Source: Mesorhizobium sp. (GTDB taxonomy: Bacteria; Pseudomonadota; Alphaproteobacteria; Rhizobiales; Rhizobiaceae). From it: 64,000 nt of DNA. Positions 28,301-35,698 of the stretch are shown in pieces; position 1 is the stretch's first letter, and every line of letters begins with the position of its first letter. The notes beneath the pieces were generated by a model. It worked only from the letters and a program-made list of their open reading frames with translations. It ran no database searches and was not told the origin of the DNA. The translations under genes were made by a program, and so were the position numbers. The stretch lies in the NCBI GenBank assembly GCA_004020645.1, contig SAQL01000001.1, positions 25,167 to 89,166 on the forward strand, read 5' to 3'.

Positions 28301-28812
28301 TGCTGGAGGAAGCCGTTGCCGAGGTGAAGGATTCCGGCGAGGTGCAGGATGGCGGCTGGTCGCCGCAGATCGCCGTCGGCACGGCGGTGATGATCCCGGA
28401 AAGCTATGTTCCGGACCTGCAGCTGCGGCTGGCGCTCTATCGCCGCCTCGGCGACCTCGAAAACACCGAGGAGATCGACGCCTTCGGCGCCGAGCTGATC
28501 GACCGCTTCGGACCGTTGCCGGAGGAAGTGAAGCATCTGCTGAAGATCGTCTTCATCAAGGCGCTCTGCCGCAAGGCCAATGTCGAAAAGCTCGACGCCG
28601 GACCAAAGGGCGTCGTCATCCACTTCCGCAAGCGGGAGTTCTCGAACCCCGTCGGACTGGTCACGCTCATTGGCGAGCAGGGCTCGTTGGCCAAGATCCG
28701 GCCGGACCACAGCGTCGTTTTTAGCCGCGACTGGCCGACACCTGAAAAGCGGCTGGCCGGGGCCGCCGTCGTCATGACGCAATTGGCTCGGCTGGTGGAG
28801 AAGGCTGCCTAG
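25315..28812 (+). CDS. mfd: Transcription-repair coupling factor Mfd
   Basis: The 1165-residue protein has UvrB-like N-terminal domains (to about 470), an RNA-polymerase-interacting domain with VVHTDHGIGRFIGL (about 505-518), and a RecG-like translocase with GDVGFGKTEVALRAAF (Walker A), LIIDEEQHFG (motif II), SATPIPRTLQ and QLYQLRGRVGRSKVRA (motif VI). The C-terminal TRCF domain is complete. It removes stalled RNA polymerase at DNA lesions and recruits UvrA. Co-transcribed with sdhE by position. Confidence 0.97.
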   Translation: MSLIPSIGLPKGRAGQFIVDGVADGYEAFALVQAAHEIAPDKPVLFVARDGQRLPSIVEALSFAAPGLPVLELPAWDCLPYDRVSPGADAAARRLDALTAMIALAKNPHRAVILTTANALLQRIPPAGLVEAQTFHAKPGNQIDMNALASRLEISGFERVPTVRGVGEFAVRGGILDLFAPGWTEALRLDFFGDTLESIRVFDAATQRTTGQRKSMALQAMSEVALTPETISRFRRSYIDAFGAPSRDDGLYAAVSEGRRFAGMEHWLPFFYERLETVFDYLPDTPVVFDHLAHEALAERHALILDHYEARRRQADGALKDAVPYKPVPPDLLYLSPENLIAALGPREAIDFTPFDAPDAGAKKIFHAGSRHGRSFVEERADPNVNVFDVVVKHIADERAARRRVVIAGWTEGSLDRLGQILAEHHLGNLEPVATLAEAEKLEPGQAGLAVLPLESGFETEKLVVVAEQDILGDRLIRRSKRKKRPSDFIAEASALSSGDIVVHTDHGIGRFIGLRTIEAVGAPHDCLEIHYAGDDRLFLPVENIELLSRYGSDSAEATLDKLGGGAWQSRKARLKRRLLDMAGQLIRIAAERHMRAAPSLVPADGLYGEFAARFPYEETDDQQTAIDSVMGDLGAGKPMDRLICGDVGFGKTEVALRAAFIAAMEGFQVAVVVPTTLLSRQHFKTFSQRFSGLPIRVAQASRLVGAKELAEAKKGIAEGTVDIVIGTHALLGSSISFKNLGLLIIDEEQHFGVKHKERLKDLKSDVHVLTLSATPIPRTLQLALTGVRELSLIATPPVDRLAVRTFISPFDPLVIRETLLRERYRGGHSFYVVPRISDLAEIHDFLRESVPELKVAVAHGQMPPGELDDIMNAFYDGQYDVLLSTTIVESGLDIPTANTLIVHRADMFGLSQLYQLRGRVGRSKVRAYALFTLPANRKLTDTAERRLKVLQSLDTLGAGFQLASHDLDIRGAGNLLGEEQSGHIKEVGFELYQQMLEEAVAEVKDSGEVQDGGWSPQIAVGTAVMIPESYVPDLQLRLALYRRLGDLENTEEIDAFGAELIDRFGPLPEEVKHLLKIVFIKALCRKANVEKLDAGPKGVVIHFRKREFSNPVGLVTLIGEQGSLAKIRPDHSVVFSRDWPTPEKRLAGAAVVMTQLARLVEKAA

Positions 28813-28995
28813 AAAGGCGTTGCTGCTGCTTTGGCCAACGACTACGCCGGCAGTTCCGGCGCATCACGGCCATTCGCCACACGTCCAAATCCGGTCTAGA
28901 ATAGGAAATCGGCTTCGTGTATGGAGCCGCAATCCCCATTTGGGGGGCGAAATGGCGGGCGATAGCACCCGCTGGAAAGAACGTTGGGTGCAACG

Positions 28996-30369
28996 ATGAC
29001 GAAATGGTCGCCGAATTCGTGGAGAGCAAAGCCGATACAGCAGGTTCCTGCCTATCCGGATCTTGCCGCGCTGAAGAACACGGAAGCCCAGCTCGCCACC
29101 TTTCCGCCGCTGGTTTTTGCAGGTGAGGCACGCAAGCTGAAGAAGCAGCTTGCGACCGTCGCTGCCGGCGACGCATTCCTTCTGCAGGGCGGCGATTGCG
29201 CCGAGAGTTTTGCCGAGCATGGCGCGGATAACATCCGCGACTTCTTCCGCGTCTTCCTGCAGATGTCCGTGGTGCTGACCTTCGCCGGTGCGCAGCCGGT
29301 GGTGAAGGTCGGCCGTGTCGCCGGCCAGTTCGCCAAGCCGCGCTCGTCCGACAACGAGACCAAGGGCGGCGTGACGCTGCCCAGCTATCGCGGCGACATC
29401 ATCAACGGCATCGAGTTCGACGCCAAGTCGCGCATTCCCGATCCCGCACGCCAGGAGATGGCCTACCGCCAATCGGCGGCGACGCTCAACCTGTTGCGCG
29501 CTTTCGCCCAGGGCGGCTATGCCAGCCTCGAGAACGTGCATCAATGGATGCTGGGCTTCGTGTCGGACAGCCCGCAGGGCGAGAAATACGAGTCGCTCGC
29601 CAACCGCATCACCGAGACGATGGACTTCATGAAGGCTGTCGGCATCACCTCGGAGACCAATTACGCGCTGCGCGAGACCGATTTCTACACCAGCCACGAG
29701 GCGCTGCTGCTCGGTTACGAGGAGGCGCTGACCCGTGTCGATTCGATGTCAGGCGACTGGTACGCAACCTCCGGCCATATGATCTGGATCGGCGATCGTA
29801 CGCGCCAGCCCGACCATGCCCATGTCGAGTACTGCCGTGGCATCAAGAACCCGCTGGGCCTGAAATGCGGCCCGTCGCTGACGCCGGACGGCCTGCTGCA
29901 GCTCATCGACCTGCTCAATCCGGAAAACGAGCCCGGCCGGCTGACACTGATCGCGCGCTTCGGCTCCGACAAGGTCGCCGAGCATCTGCCGAGGCTGGTC
30001 CGCGCAGTGAAGAAGGAAGGCCGCAGCGTGGTGTGGTCGTCGGATCCGATGCACGGCAACACGATCGAGGCTGCCGGCTATAAGACGCGGCCGTTCGATC
30101 GCATCCTGAAGGAAGTGCAGACCTTCTTCGAGGTGCATCGCGCCGAAGGCACGCATCCGGGCGGCATCCATATCGAGATGACCGGCAAGAACGTCACCGA
30201 ATGCACCGGTGGCGCTCGCGCCATCACCGCCGAGGAGCTGCAGGATCGCTACCACACCCATTGCGACCCGCGCCTCAACGCCGACCAGGCGATCGAACTG
30301 GCGTTCCTGGTGTCGGACCTGCTCAAGAAGAGCCACCTGGTTCAGCAAAAGCAGGCCGTCAACGGCTGA
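28996..30369 (+). CDS. Class II 3-deoxy-7-phosphoheptulonate synthase
   Basis: The 457-residue protein starts [20 protein letters not shown], the usual beginning of plant-type (class II) DAHP synthases, and contains [20 protein letters not shown] (with the metal-binding Cys), [35 protein letters not shown] and [18 protein letters not shown]. It condenses erythrose-4-phosphate with phosphoenolpyruvate, the first step of the shikimate pathway. The in-frame TTG at 28984 is an alternative start. No other aromatic pathway gene is adjacent. Confidence 0.95.
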   Translation: MTKWSPNSWRAKPIQQVPAYPDLAALKNTEAQLATFPPLVFAGEARKLKKQLATVAAGDAFLLQGGDCAESFAEHGADNIRDFFRVFLQMSVVLTFAGAQPVVKVGRVAGQFAKPRSSDNETKGGVTLPSYRGDIINGIEFDAKSRIPDPARQEMAYRQSAATLNLLRAFAQGGYASLENVHQWMLGFVSDSPQGEKYESLANRITETMDFMKAVGITSETNYALRETDFYTSHEALLLGYEEALTRVDSMSGDWYATSGHMIWIGDRTRQPDHAHVEYCRGIKNPLGLKCGPSLTPDGLLQLIDLLNPENEPGRLTLIARFGSDKVAEHLPRLVRAVKKEGRSVVWSSDPMHGNTIEAAGYKTRPFDRILKEVQTFFEVHRAEGTHPGGIHIEMTGKNVTECTGGARAITAEELQDRYHTHCDPRLNADQAIELAFLVSDLLKKSHLVQQKQAVNG

Positions 30370-30637
30370 TTTCAGTCGCCATCGATCAAGAAGCGTCGGA
30401 GACACCCTCGCTTGTTGGCAACTTTTGCGCCTGGCCTGACCATTTTAGGCGATGGAAACGTCAACTGCTTTCGAATGAGGAACCCGGACCACTGGACGGC
30501 TCATCACCGTCGGGTATCTCCGGGCTACCTGCGTTGGCTCCTGCCACATTCTTGAGAGCTCTGGTCACTCTATGCCGTGGTTCCATGCGCTCATGAAGCA
30601 CTCGAACGACAATGACGCTACGCAACCGCAGGTTGAA

Positions 30638-31426
30638 TCAGCGGCCGCGCTCCCAGCGCAGTTCGTTGAGCCGGGGATCGGCGGCAAACGCCGTCCTGGA
30701 AAACTCGATCCGCTTTTGCGGGAACTCACAGATCGCCTGCACGCCGGAGGCGCCCAGCCGGATGCGCCAGGTGTGGGGTTCCAGCGGTTTCGGCTTGGCA
30801 AAGGCGCTACATGCCAGCAGCGCCACATTGGCGCCTTTCGGGTCGCGCACGGAGCGATAGCGGATCGCCTCCATCCCGGCTTCGCGCGCGACATCGGCAA
30901 TATTTTGGCAGGCCGCATAGTCGGTCGGGTGCGTCCACGCTGCCGCGTCGCGGTCGAGCGGCGGCCGTGTCAGGTCGATCACCTTTGTGCTGCGTATCGC
31001 GGCGGCGAAGGCTGTGTATTCAGCGGCGTCGTGCGGCCAGGGCGTATCCGGCGATTCCGCGAAGAACAGCAAGCGGTAAAAAGCCATCTCGGAAACGGCG
31101 GTCATCATGGTCTCCGCCGCATAGTAGACGCCCTTGGTCCTGCCGACGCGGCGGAAGCGCGAACCGTGCGGGTAGACCGAGCCGTAGCGGAAGGGCGTTG
31201 CCAAGAGATAATGCAGATGCCGGCATTCCAAGGGGATTTGCGGCTTGGTTTCCTCGATCAGGTCTTCGAGGAGGGCCTGCTCGTCGAGCGTATCGACGAT
31301 CTTCAATGTCGAGACGCGGTGCTGCGCCTCAACCATGCGCCAGTATTTGCCGTCGAGCCAATACTTGCTATCGAGTTTGGCGGCTTCAGACGAGAGCGCG
31401 TCGGGAGTCCAGATAGGCGATGACAT
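30638..31426 (-). CDS. RES-domain toxin
   Basis: The 262-residue protein has an RES fold region (about residues 80-220): RFRRVGRTKGVYYAAETMM, AVSEMAFYRLLFF and the later RYRSVRDPKGANVALL contain the conserved Arg, Tyr, Glu and Ser after which the family is named. RES toxins such as MbcT and ParT degrade or modify NAD or ADP-ribosylate targets. The gene begins inside the 3' end of the upstream antitoxin gene (41-base overlap), the usual antitoxin-first order. Start at 31426; an in-frame start at 31489 is less likely. Confidence 0.85.
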   Translation of the reverse strand: MSSPIWTPDALSSEAAKLDSKYWLDGKYWRMVEAQHRVSTLKIVDTLDEQALLEDLIEETKPQIPLECRHLHYLLATPFRYGSVYPHGSRFRRVGRTKGVYYAAETMMTAVSEMAFYRLLFFAESPDTPWPHDAAEYTAFAAAIRSTKVIDLTRPPLDRDAAAWTHPTDYAACQNIADVAREAGMEAIRYRSVRDPKGANVALLACSAFAKPKPLEPHTWRIRLGASGVQAICEFPQKRIEFSRTAFAADPRLNELRWERGR

Positions 31427-31760
31427 CGACAAGGCCTGATATCGTCTTGATTTTTTCGAGCGGGGTGCCGTCGAAGGCCGGGTTGGCATTCTTCAGCCAT
31501 GCCCGGGCGACGGTCTCGTCGCCGCCGACAATGGCATCGAGCGAGCGGAACAGCCGGACGAACAGCACGGCAAGCTCGAATGGCTTGGTCCCACGCTCCA
31601 GCAGGAATTCTTGCCTGCGCATGCGCGAAACCGTGGCTTCCGAGACCCCGATGATGGAGGCGAGCATCCTGGCGGTAATGTCCAGCAGGTCTGCGGCGCG
31701 CAACGTGGCCTTGGTCAGGACTGCATTTTCGGCCGTGTTGGCGGCGACATGGGGTTGCAT
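31386..31760 (-). CDS. Xre/MbcA/ParS-type antitoxin (DUF2384)
   Basis: The 124-residue protein has an N-terminal helix-turn-helix-like part (ITARMLASIIGVSEATVSRM, about residues 31-50) and a C-terminal DUF2384 domain (FELAVLFVRLFRSLDAIVGG and ARAWLKNANPAFDGTPLEKI, about 62-105), the toxin-binding part of RES-Xre systems. AGGAG lies ahead of the ATG at 31760; the open frame upstream to 32012 has no family sequence. It should bind its own promoter and neutralise the RES toxin encoded by the overlapping downstream gene. Confidence 0.87.
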   Translation of the reverse strand: MQPHVAANTAENAVLTKATLRAADLLDITARMLASIIGVSEATVSRMRRQEFLLERGTKPFELAVLFVRLFRSLDAIVGGDETVARAWLKNANPAFDGTPLEKIKTISGLVDVIAYLDSRRALV

Positions 31761-32013
31761 TGCAAGCACCTCTCCTTTCTTCTGAAAATATATGCCATGA
31801 AAATTCATATGGAAAGATGTTGGTTTTAAACAATTGGCGGGCCGTCGAGAGGCTGCTCGCGCGGCCCGCCGCTTTAGACAAACCGTGCTGTGCGTGACAT
31901 GCCCGCCGAATGTCGCATTTGCTGGGACATCGCCGCTGCAAAACTGGAATCCTGGCAAGCACGCCGATGCCATGAACGGCGATTTCAGAGTGGCGAATAA
32001 GTTGGGAGGCAAG

Positions 32014-32433
32014 ATGGACGACGCTCACACCGGATCATGCCTGTGCGGGGCTGTGCGGTTCAGGGCGCGCGGGGGATTGCGCGGCGTGATCTATTGTCAC
32101 TGCTCGCAGTGCCGGAAGCAAAGTGGTCACTTCTACGCTGCAACCAATGTTGCCAACGCCGACATCACAATAGCGGGCGCGGAAAGCATCACCTGGTACG
32201 AAGCATCTTCGTTTGCCAGGCGCGGTTTCTGTAAGACATGCGGCTCGCTGCTGTTCTGGAAGCCGCAGGATGATGAATACGTCTCGGTTTTGGCCGGACT
32301 GTTCGACAAGCCCACCGGACTTCAGGGCCAATGCCACATCTTCGTCGGCGACAAGGGCGACTACTATACGATCGACGATGGGCTGCCGCAGTTCGAGAAG
32401 TCGACGCCGTCGATCAAGGTCGCGGATGAGTGA
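32014..32433 (+). CDS. GFA family protein
   Basis: The 139-residue protein has the cysteine pattern of the glutathione-dependent formaldehyde-activating (GFA/Mss4-like) fold: GSCLCGAVRF (about residues 7-16), YCHCSQCRKQSG (about 29-40) and FCKTCGS (about 74-80), which bind zinc. Members are mostly of unknown substrate; the glutathione link is established for only a few. GGGAGG lies just ahead of the ATG at 32014, which is preferred to the ATG at 31972. Confidence 0.88.
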   Translation: MDDAHTGSCLCGAVRFRARGGLRGVIYCHCSQCRKQSGHFYAATNVANADITIAGAESITWYEASSFARRGFCKTCGSLLFWKPQDDEYVSVLAGLFDKPTGLQGQCHIFVGDKGDYYTIDDGLPQFEKSTPSIKVADE

Positions 32434-32526
32434 CAAGGTCACCGACGAATGATTTTGCAGGGGTCGCCTTATTCCCTTGATCCGGCCATTGCGCTATCCC
32501 CTGCCGGTGGTTCGGAAAGGTTTGGC

Positions 32527-32886
32527 ATGCAGCGGCTGATCGATGCTTTCTTCAATTCAGTGCGGGCATTTCGCAAATTGGCTTCCAGCGAGAAAGCCTT
32601 CCAGCAGGAGTTGATGCTGCTCGTGCTTGCCTTGCCGCTCGGCTGGTTTGTTTCGGTGTCGTGGCGCGGCTATGCCCTGCTGATCGGCGCGGTGCTGCTG
32701 CTGATCATGGTCGAAGTGCTGAACACCGGCATCGAGGCCGCATGCGATGCGTTCAGCCGGGAGTTCAACGTCGATATCCAGCTCGCCAAGGACTGTGGTT
32801 CGCTGGCGGTGCTGATTTCGGTGGTGATCGTTGCCGGCGTCTGGGGCATCGCCATCATCGAGCGAATCATGGGGCTACCGATCTAG
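32527..32886 (+). CDS. dgkA: Diacylglycerol kinase
   Basis: The 119-residue integral membrane protein has three membrane segments and the family's VEVLNTGIEAACDAFS (about residues 68-83), where the Glu and Asn form the active site. It phosphorylates diacylglycerol released when membrane-derived oligosaccharides or cyclic glucans are modified, returning it to phospholipid synthesis. GGAAAGG precedes the ATG at 32527; the frame is open to 32449 but the family starts here. Confidence 0.93.
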   Translation: MQRLIDAFFNSVRAFRKLASSEKAFQQELMLLVLALPLGWFVSVSWRGYALLIGAVLLLIMVEVLNTGIEAACDAFSREFNVDIQLAKDCGSLAVLISVVIVAGVWGIAIIERIMGLPI

Positions 32887-32904
32887 CGCTCCTGATACTA
32901 ATGG

Positions 32905-33000
32905 CGGTTACCACAACCTGATCCCGACCGACCACGATCTATTCCGAAAACCGGTATCCACTTTTCGCTTACGCGGACCTTCAGTTCGGGATCATGATCT
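32905..33000. repeat. Rhizobial-style intergenic repeat
   Basis: The gap between dgkA and the hemerythrin gene carries TTCCGAAAACCGG and, later, TTCGGGATCATGATCT. These words are typical of short repeats found between rhizobial genes. Only one copy is in the window, so the assignment rests on recognition rather than internal comparison. Confidence 0.4.
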
Positions 33001-33012
33001 GAGGAGACCGAC

Positions 33013-33600
33013 ATGACCGGGACCGCCGATTCCCTGCTGCTTGAGCGAGCCGGCCTGCCGGACGATTTACGCTGGCTGGCCGAAAAATACCCGCGCCAGG
33101 TCTGGCAGGGCCACGCCAACATTCATGGCATGGCCAACATGTGGCTGCAGCGGCACGACATGTTCCGCGAGTTCGGCGGCATGCTGACCAGCGGCATCGG
33201 CGACTATCGCGAGGGCAGGCTGAGGGCGCCGGAGTTCGCGCGCTGGTTCGCGCCCCGCCTCAACCATTTTCTCGGTCATCTCGACGGCCACCACAATGTC
33301 GAGGACAATCATTATTTTCCGGTCTTCGCCAAGGCGGAGACCCGGCTGAAACGCGGCTTCGAGATTCTTGATGCCGATCATCATACGATCCATGAAGGGC
33401 TGGAGCGCAATGCCCAGACGGCGAACGCTTTCATCCGCACGCTTCAGGAGAGCGAGGACAAGCAGCGCTTTGCCGCCGATGCCTACGCCGACGAGAACAG
33501 CCGGCTGATCGCCATGCTGACCAGGCACCTTGCCGATGAGGAGGACCTGATCATTCCGCTGATCCTTGATCGTGGCGATCGCGTGCTCGGCATCGACTGA
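33013..33600 (+). CDS. Hemerythrin-domain protein
   Basis: The 195-residue protein is a four-helix protein with regularly placed His and Glu: QGHANIHGM, LGHLDGHHNVEDNHYFPVF (about residues 93-111), DADHHTIHEG and LTRHLADEEDLIIP. HHNVEDNHYFP matches the hemerythrin HxxxE-x-HYFP motif that binds a di-iron centre. Possible roles are oxygen or iron sensing; no partner domain is present. GAGGAG lies ahead of the ATG. Confidence 0.85.
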   Translation: MTGTADSLLLERAGLPDDLRWLAEKYPRQVWQGHANIHGMANMWLQRHDMFREFGGMLTSGIGDYREGRLRAPEFARWFAPRLNHFLGHLDGHHNVEDNHYFPVFAKAETRLKRGFEILDADHHTIHEGLERNAQTANAFIRTLQESEDKQRFAADAYADENSRLIAMLTRHLADEEDLIIPLILDRGDRVLGID

Positions 33601-33603
33601 TCC

Positions 33604-34191
33604 TCACCTCTCCTTGCTACGCTCCTTTTTGGCGATGGTGTGAGCGATAAACCAGGCAAGGACGGCCACGCCCAACCCAATCGCCAGGGCGATCAGCAAT
33701 CGCTCGTGACGGGCCAACGCCTGGCCGACGATGCGCTCCGCGCCCAGCCCGAACACATAGCCGATGGTGGTGAACAATCCGGCCCAGACTATCGATGAAA
33801 TGACGTTGAGAATGACAAAGCGCCTCACGGCAATGCCAGACAGTCCGGCCGCGATGCCGCCGACAAGGCGCAGGCCATAAATGAAGCGGTTTGACAGGAC
33901 GAAAATGTCGGGATGGGTGGAGACAAGACGATAGGCATGGCTGAAACCCGGCCGGTCCTTCAGTTTGACCACGAACGGATGGTCGGCGAAGCTTCGTCCG
34001 AGGATAAAGAAAAAGGTATCGCCGACAAAGGCGCCGATGGCCGCTGCGAGAAAGGCCTGCCACAGGACGAAGACATGCTGATGCGCGAAAAACCCGCCGA
34101 GGAGGGCCGCACTTTCGCCCTCGGCGACACAGCCCAGAAAGACGGCAATCAGCCCATATTGTTCGATGAGATGGTGGATGGCATCCGTCAT
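33604..34191 (-). CDS. DedA family membrane protein
   Basis: The 195-residue protein contains the DedA/VTT signature: an N-terminal helix with FLGCVAEGESAALLGGFFAH, GAFVGDTFFFILGRSFADHP (about 55-74) and RFIYGLRLVGGIAAGLSG (about 103-120), with at least four membrane segments. DedA proteins act as lipid scramblases/flippases or proton-dependent transporters in the inner membrane. Its ATG overlaps the TGA of the upstream DUF1003 gene (34188-34191), so the pair is translationally coupled. Confidence 0.9.
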   Translation of the reverse strand: MTDAIHHLIEQYGLIAVFLGCVAEGESAALLGGFFAHQHVFVLWQAFLAAAIGAFVGDTFFFILGRSFADHPFVVKLKDRPGFSHAYRLVSTHPDIFVLSNRFIYGLRLVGGIAAGLSGIAVRRFVILNVISSIVWAGLFTTIGYVFGLGAERIVGQALARHERLLIALAIGLGVAVLAWFIAHTIAKKERSKER

Positions 34192-34751
34192 GAACGCGTC
34201 CGCTGCTTCGACAGAATCTCGTCGATCCGCTTCACCTGTTCGGCCAGCTGCGCGATCTCGTCGCGCATGCCAACGATCTGGCTGTGGCGCAGTTCGTCCA
34301 GCTTCTCATGCAGCGCCATGATCTCGATCTCGGCCTTGAGATTGACCTCGTAGTCGTGGGCGGCGTCGATGCGGTCGCGCTCGGCCTGGCGGTTCTGCGC
34401 CATCATGATCACCGGCGCCTGCAGCGCAGCGATCATGGAGAGGATGAGGTTGAGGAAAATGAAGGGATAGGGATCGAAGGCATCGCGCGACAGGAGCCAG
34501 ACATTGCCTGACGTCCACAGGATCAGGAAGGCGATGAAGGCCAGGATGAAGGACCAGGAACCGCCGATCCGGGCGATGGTGTCGGCGAGGCGGTCGCCAA
34601 ACGTCTGATGAAAAGCGACGGCCTTGTTGGTGTCCTTCGAGATCGTGGTGCGTTCGAGCGTGCTTTGCAGCACCTGGCTCTCAACCTGGCTCAGGCCATC
34701 CGGCTTTCGCTTCAGCCAGCGCTTTGCCAACTCTTCGATAGTCTTGTTCAT
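34188..34751 (-). CDS. DUF1003 family membrane protein
   Basis: The 187-residue protein has two membrane segments (about 70-90 and 100-120) flanked by FGDRLADTIARIGGSWSFI and PFIFLNLILSMIAALQAPVI, with MMAQNRQAERDR after them, all landmarks of DUF1003. The C-terminal 60 residues form a charged coiled coil. Function is unknown. GGAGGAGG lies ahead of the ATG at 34751. It is coupled to the downstream DedA gene. Confidence 0.9.
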   Translation of the reverse strand: MNKTIEELAKRWLKRKPDGLSQVESQVLQSTLERTTISKDTNKAVAFHQTFGDRLADTIARIGGSWSFILAFIAFLILWTSGNVWLLSRDAFDPYPFIFLNLILSMIAALQAPVIMMAQNRQAERDRIDAAHDYEVNLKAEIEIMALHEKLDELRHSQIVGMRDEIAQLAEQVKRIDEILSKQRTRS

Positions 34752-34834
34752 GCCTCCTCCGTCGTCAGCGATAGACCTAAAGGCTGCCGGTTCGCACGGG
34801 AAGTGGTAGATTGACGCGACAGAGTGAGGAAACA

Positions 34835-35548
34835 ATGATGGACTTTCAGAAAATCCGCGCCCGCGCGGCCAAACGCAAGGGCGGGGAAGCGGTGCTGGCG
34901 TCGCTGCTGGGGCCCATGCCCGACAATGCCGCGGTGGCTGACATTACCGACGACCGGATCCTGGCGACGATGGCCGAGCGTGTTTTCGCCGCTGGTTTCG
35001 TCTGGCGGGTCATCGAGCAGAAATGGCCTGGTTTCGAAGAAGCGTTCCTCGGCTTCGAGCCGAAGCGGCTGCTGTTCCAGCCCGATGATTTCTGGCACGA
35101 TCTGGCAGCCGACGAACGCATCGTGCGCAATCCGCAGAAGATCAAATCTGTCCGCGACAACGCCGTGTTTGTTGAGAGGGTGTCGAAGGAGCATGGCGGC
35201 TTCGGCAGGTTCCTCGCCGACTGGCCAGAAGACGACCAGGTCGGGCTGATGGCATATCTCGCCAAGCATGGCAGCCGGCTCGGTGGCAATACCGGCCAGT
35301 ATTTTCTGAGGTGGCTGGAGTGGGACGCCTTCATCGTCTCGGCCGACATGGCGGCCGCACTTCGCGACGCCGGCCTGGACATCGCCGAAAGCCCGACCTC
35401 GAAGCGGGATCTCGACAAGATCCAGAACCAGATCAATGCTTGGGCGGCACAAACCGGGCTGCCGCGCCGGCATATTTCGCGCATTCTGGCGATGTCGATC
35501 GGCGAGAACCATTCGCCCGAGGCACTGCGCGAATATATGGGCGAATAG
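34835..35548 (+). CDS. DNA-3-methyladenine glycosylase I-like protein
   Basis: The 237-residue protein belongs to the helix-hairpin-helix DNA glycosylases: VFAAGFVWRVIEQKWPGFEEAF (about 48-69) and IVRNPQKIKSVRDNAVFVER match the Tag family, and LGGNTGQYFLRWLEWDAFIVS covers the later part. It would remove alkylated adenine from DNA. The zinc-binding Cys/His residues of E. coli Tag are not evident, so this is the divergent rhizobial branch. AGGA lies ahead of the ATG at 34835. It is divergent from the DUF1003-DedA pair. Confidence 0.75.
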   Translation: MMDFQKIRARAAKRKGGEAVLASLLGPMPDNAAVADITDDRILATMAERVFAAGFVWRVIEQKWPGFEEAFLGFEPKRLLFQPDDFWHDLAADERIVRNPQKIKSVRDNAVFVERVSKEHGGFGRFLADWPEDDQVGLMAYLAKHGSRLGGNTGQYFLRWLEWDAFIVSADMAAALRDAGLDIAESPTSKRDLDKIQNQINAWAAQTGLPRRHISRILAMSIGENHSPEALREYMGE

Positions 35549-35552
35549 GACA

Positions 35553-35641
35553 CGATCGGTATGTCGATCGGTCCGATCGGTCTGACACGAATGACATGTG
35601 TCATTCGGTCGGTTCGACACGATCGACATTCGTCGATCGGT
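35553..35641. repeat. CGATCGGT repeats and palindrome upstream of nadE
   Basis: Four copies of CGATCGGT lie at 35553-35560, 35565-35572, 35574-35581 and 35634-35641. A palindrome CGAATGACA-TG-TGTCATTCG occupies 35588-35607, with related GTCGG and GACACGATCGAC words between. The cluster fills almost the entire gap between the glycosylase stop (35548) and nadE (35699). It resembles an operator array for a DNA-binding regulator. Confidence 0.7.
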
Positions 35642-35698
35642 CAGTGGTGCAAATGAACGCCATTGCCCGGCGAATTCTGGCGCGCTAAGTCAGCAGCC

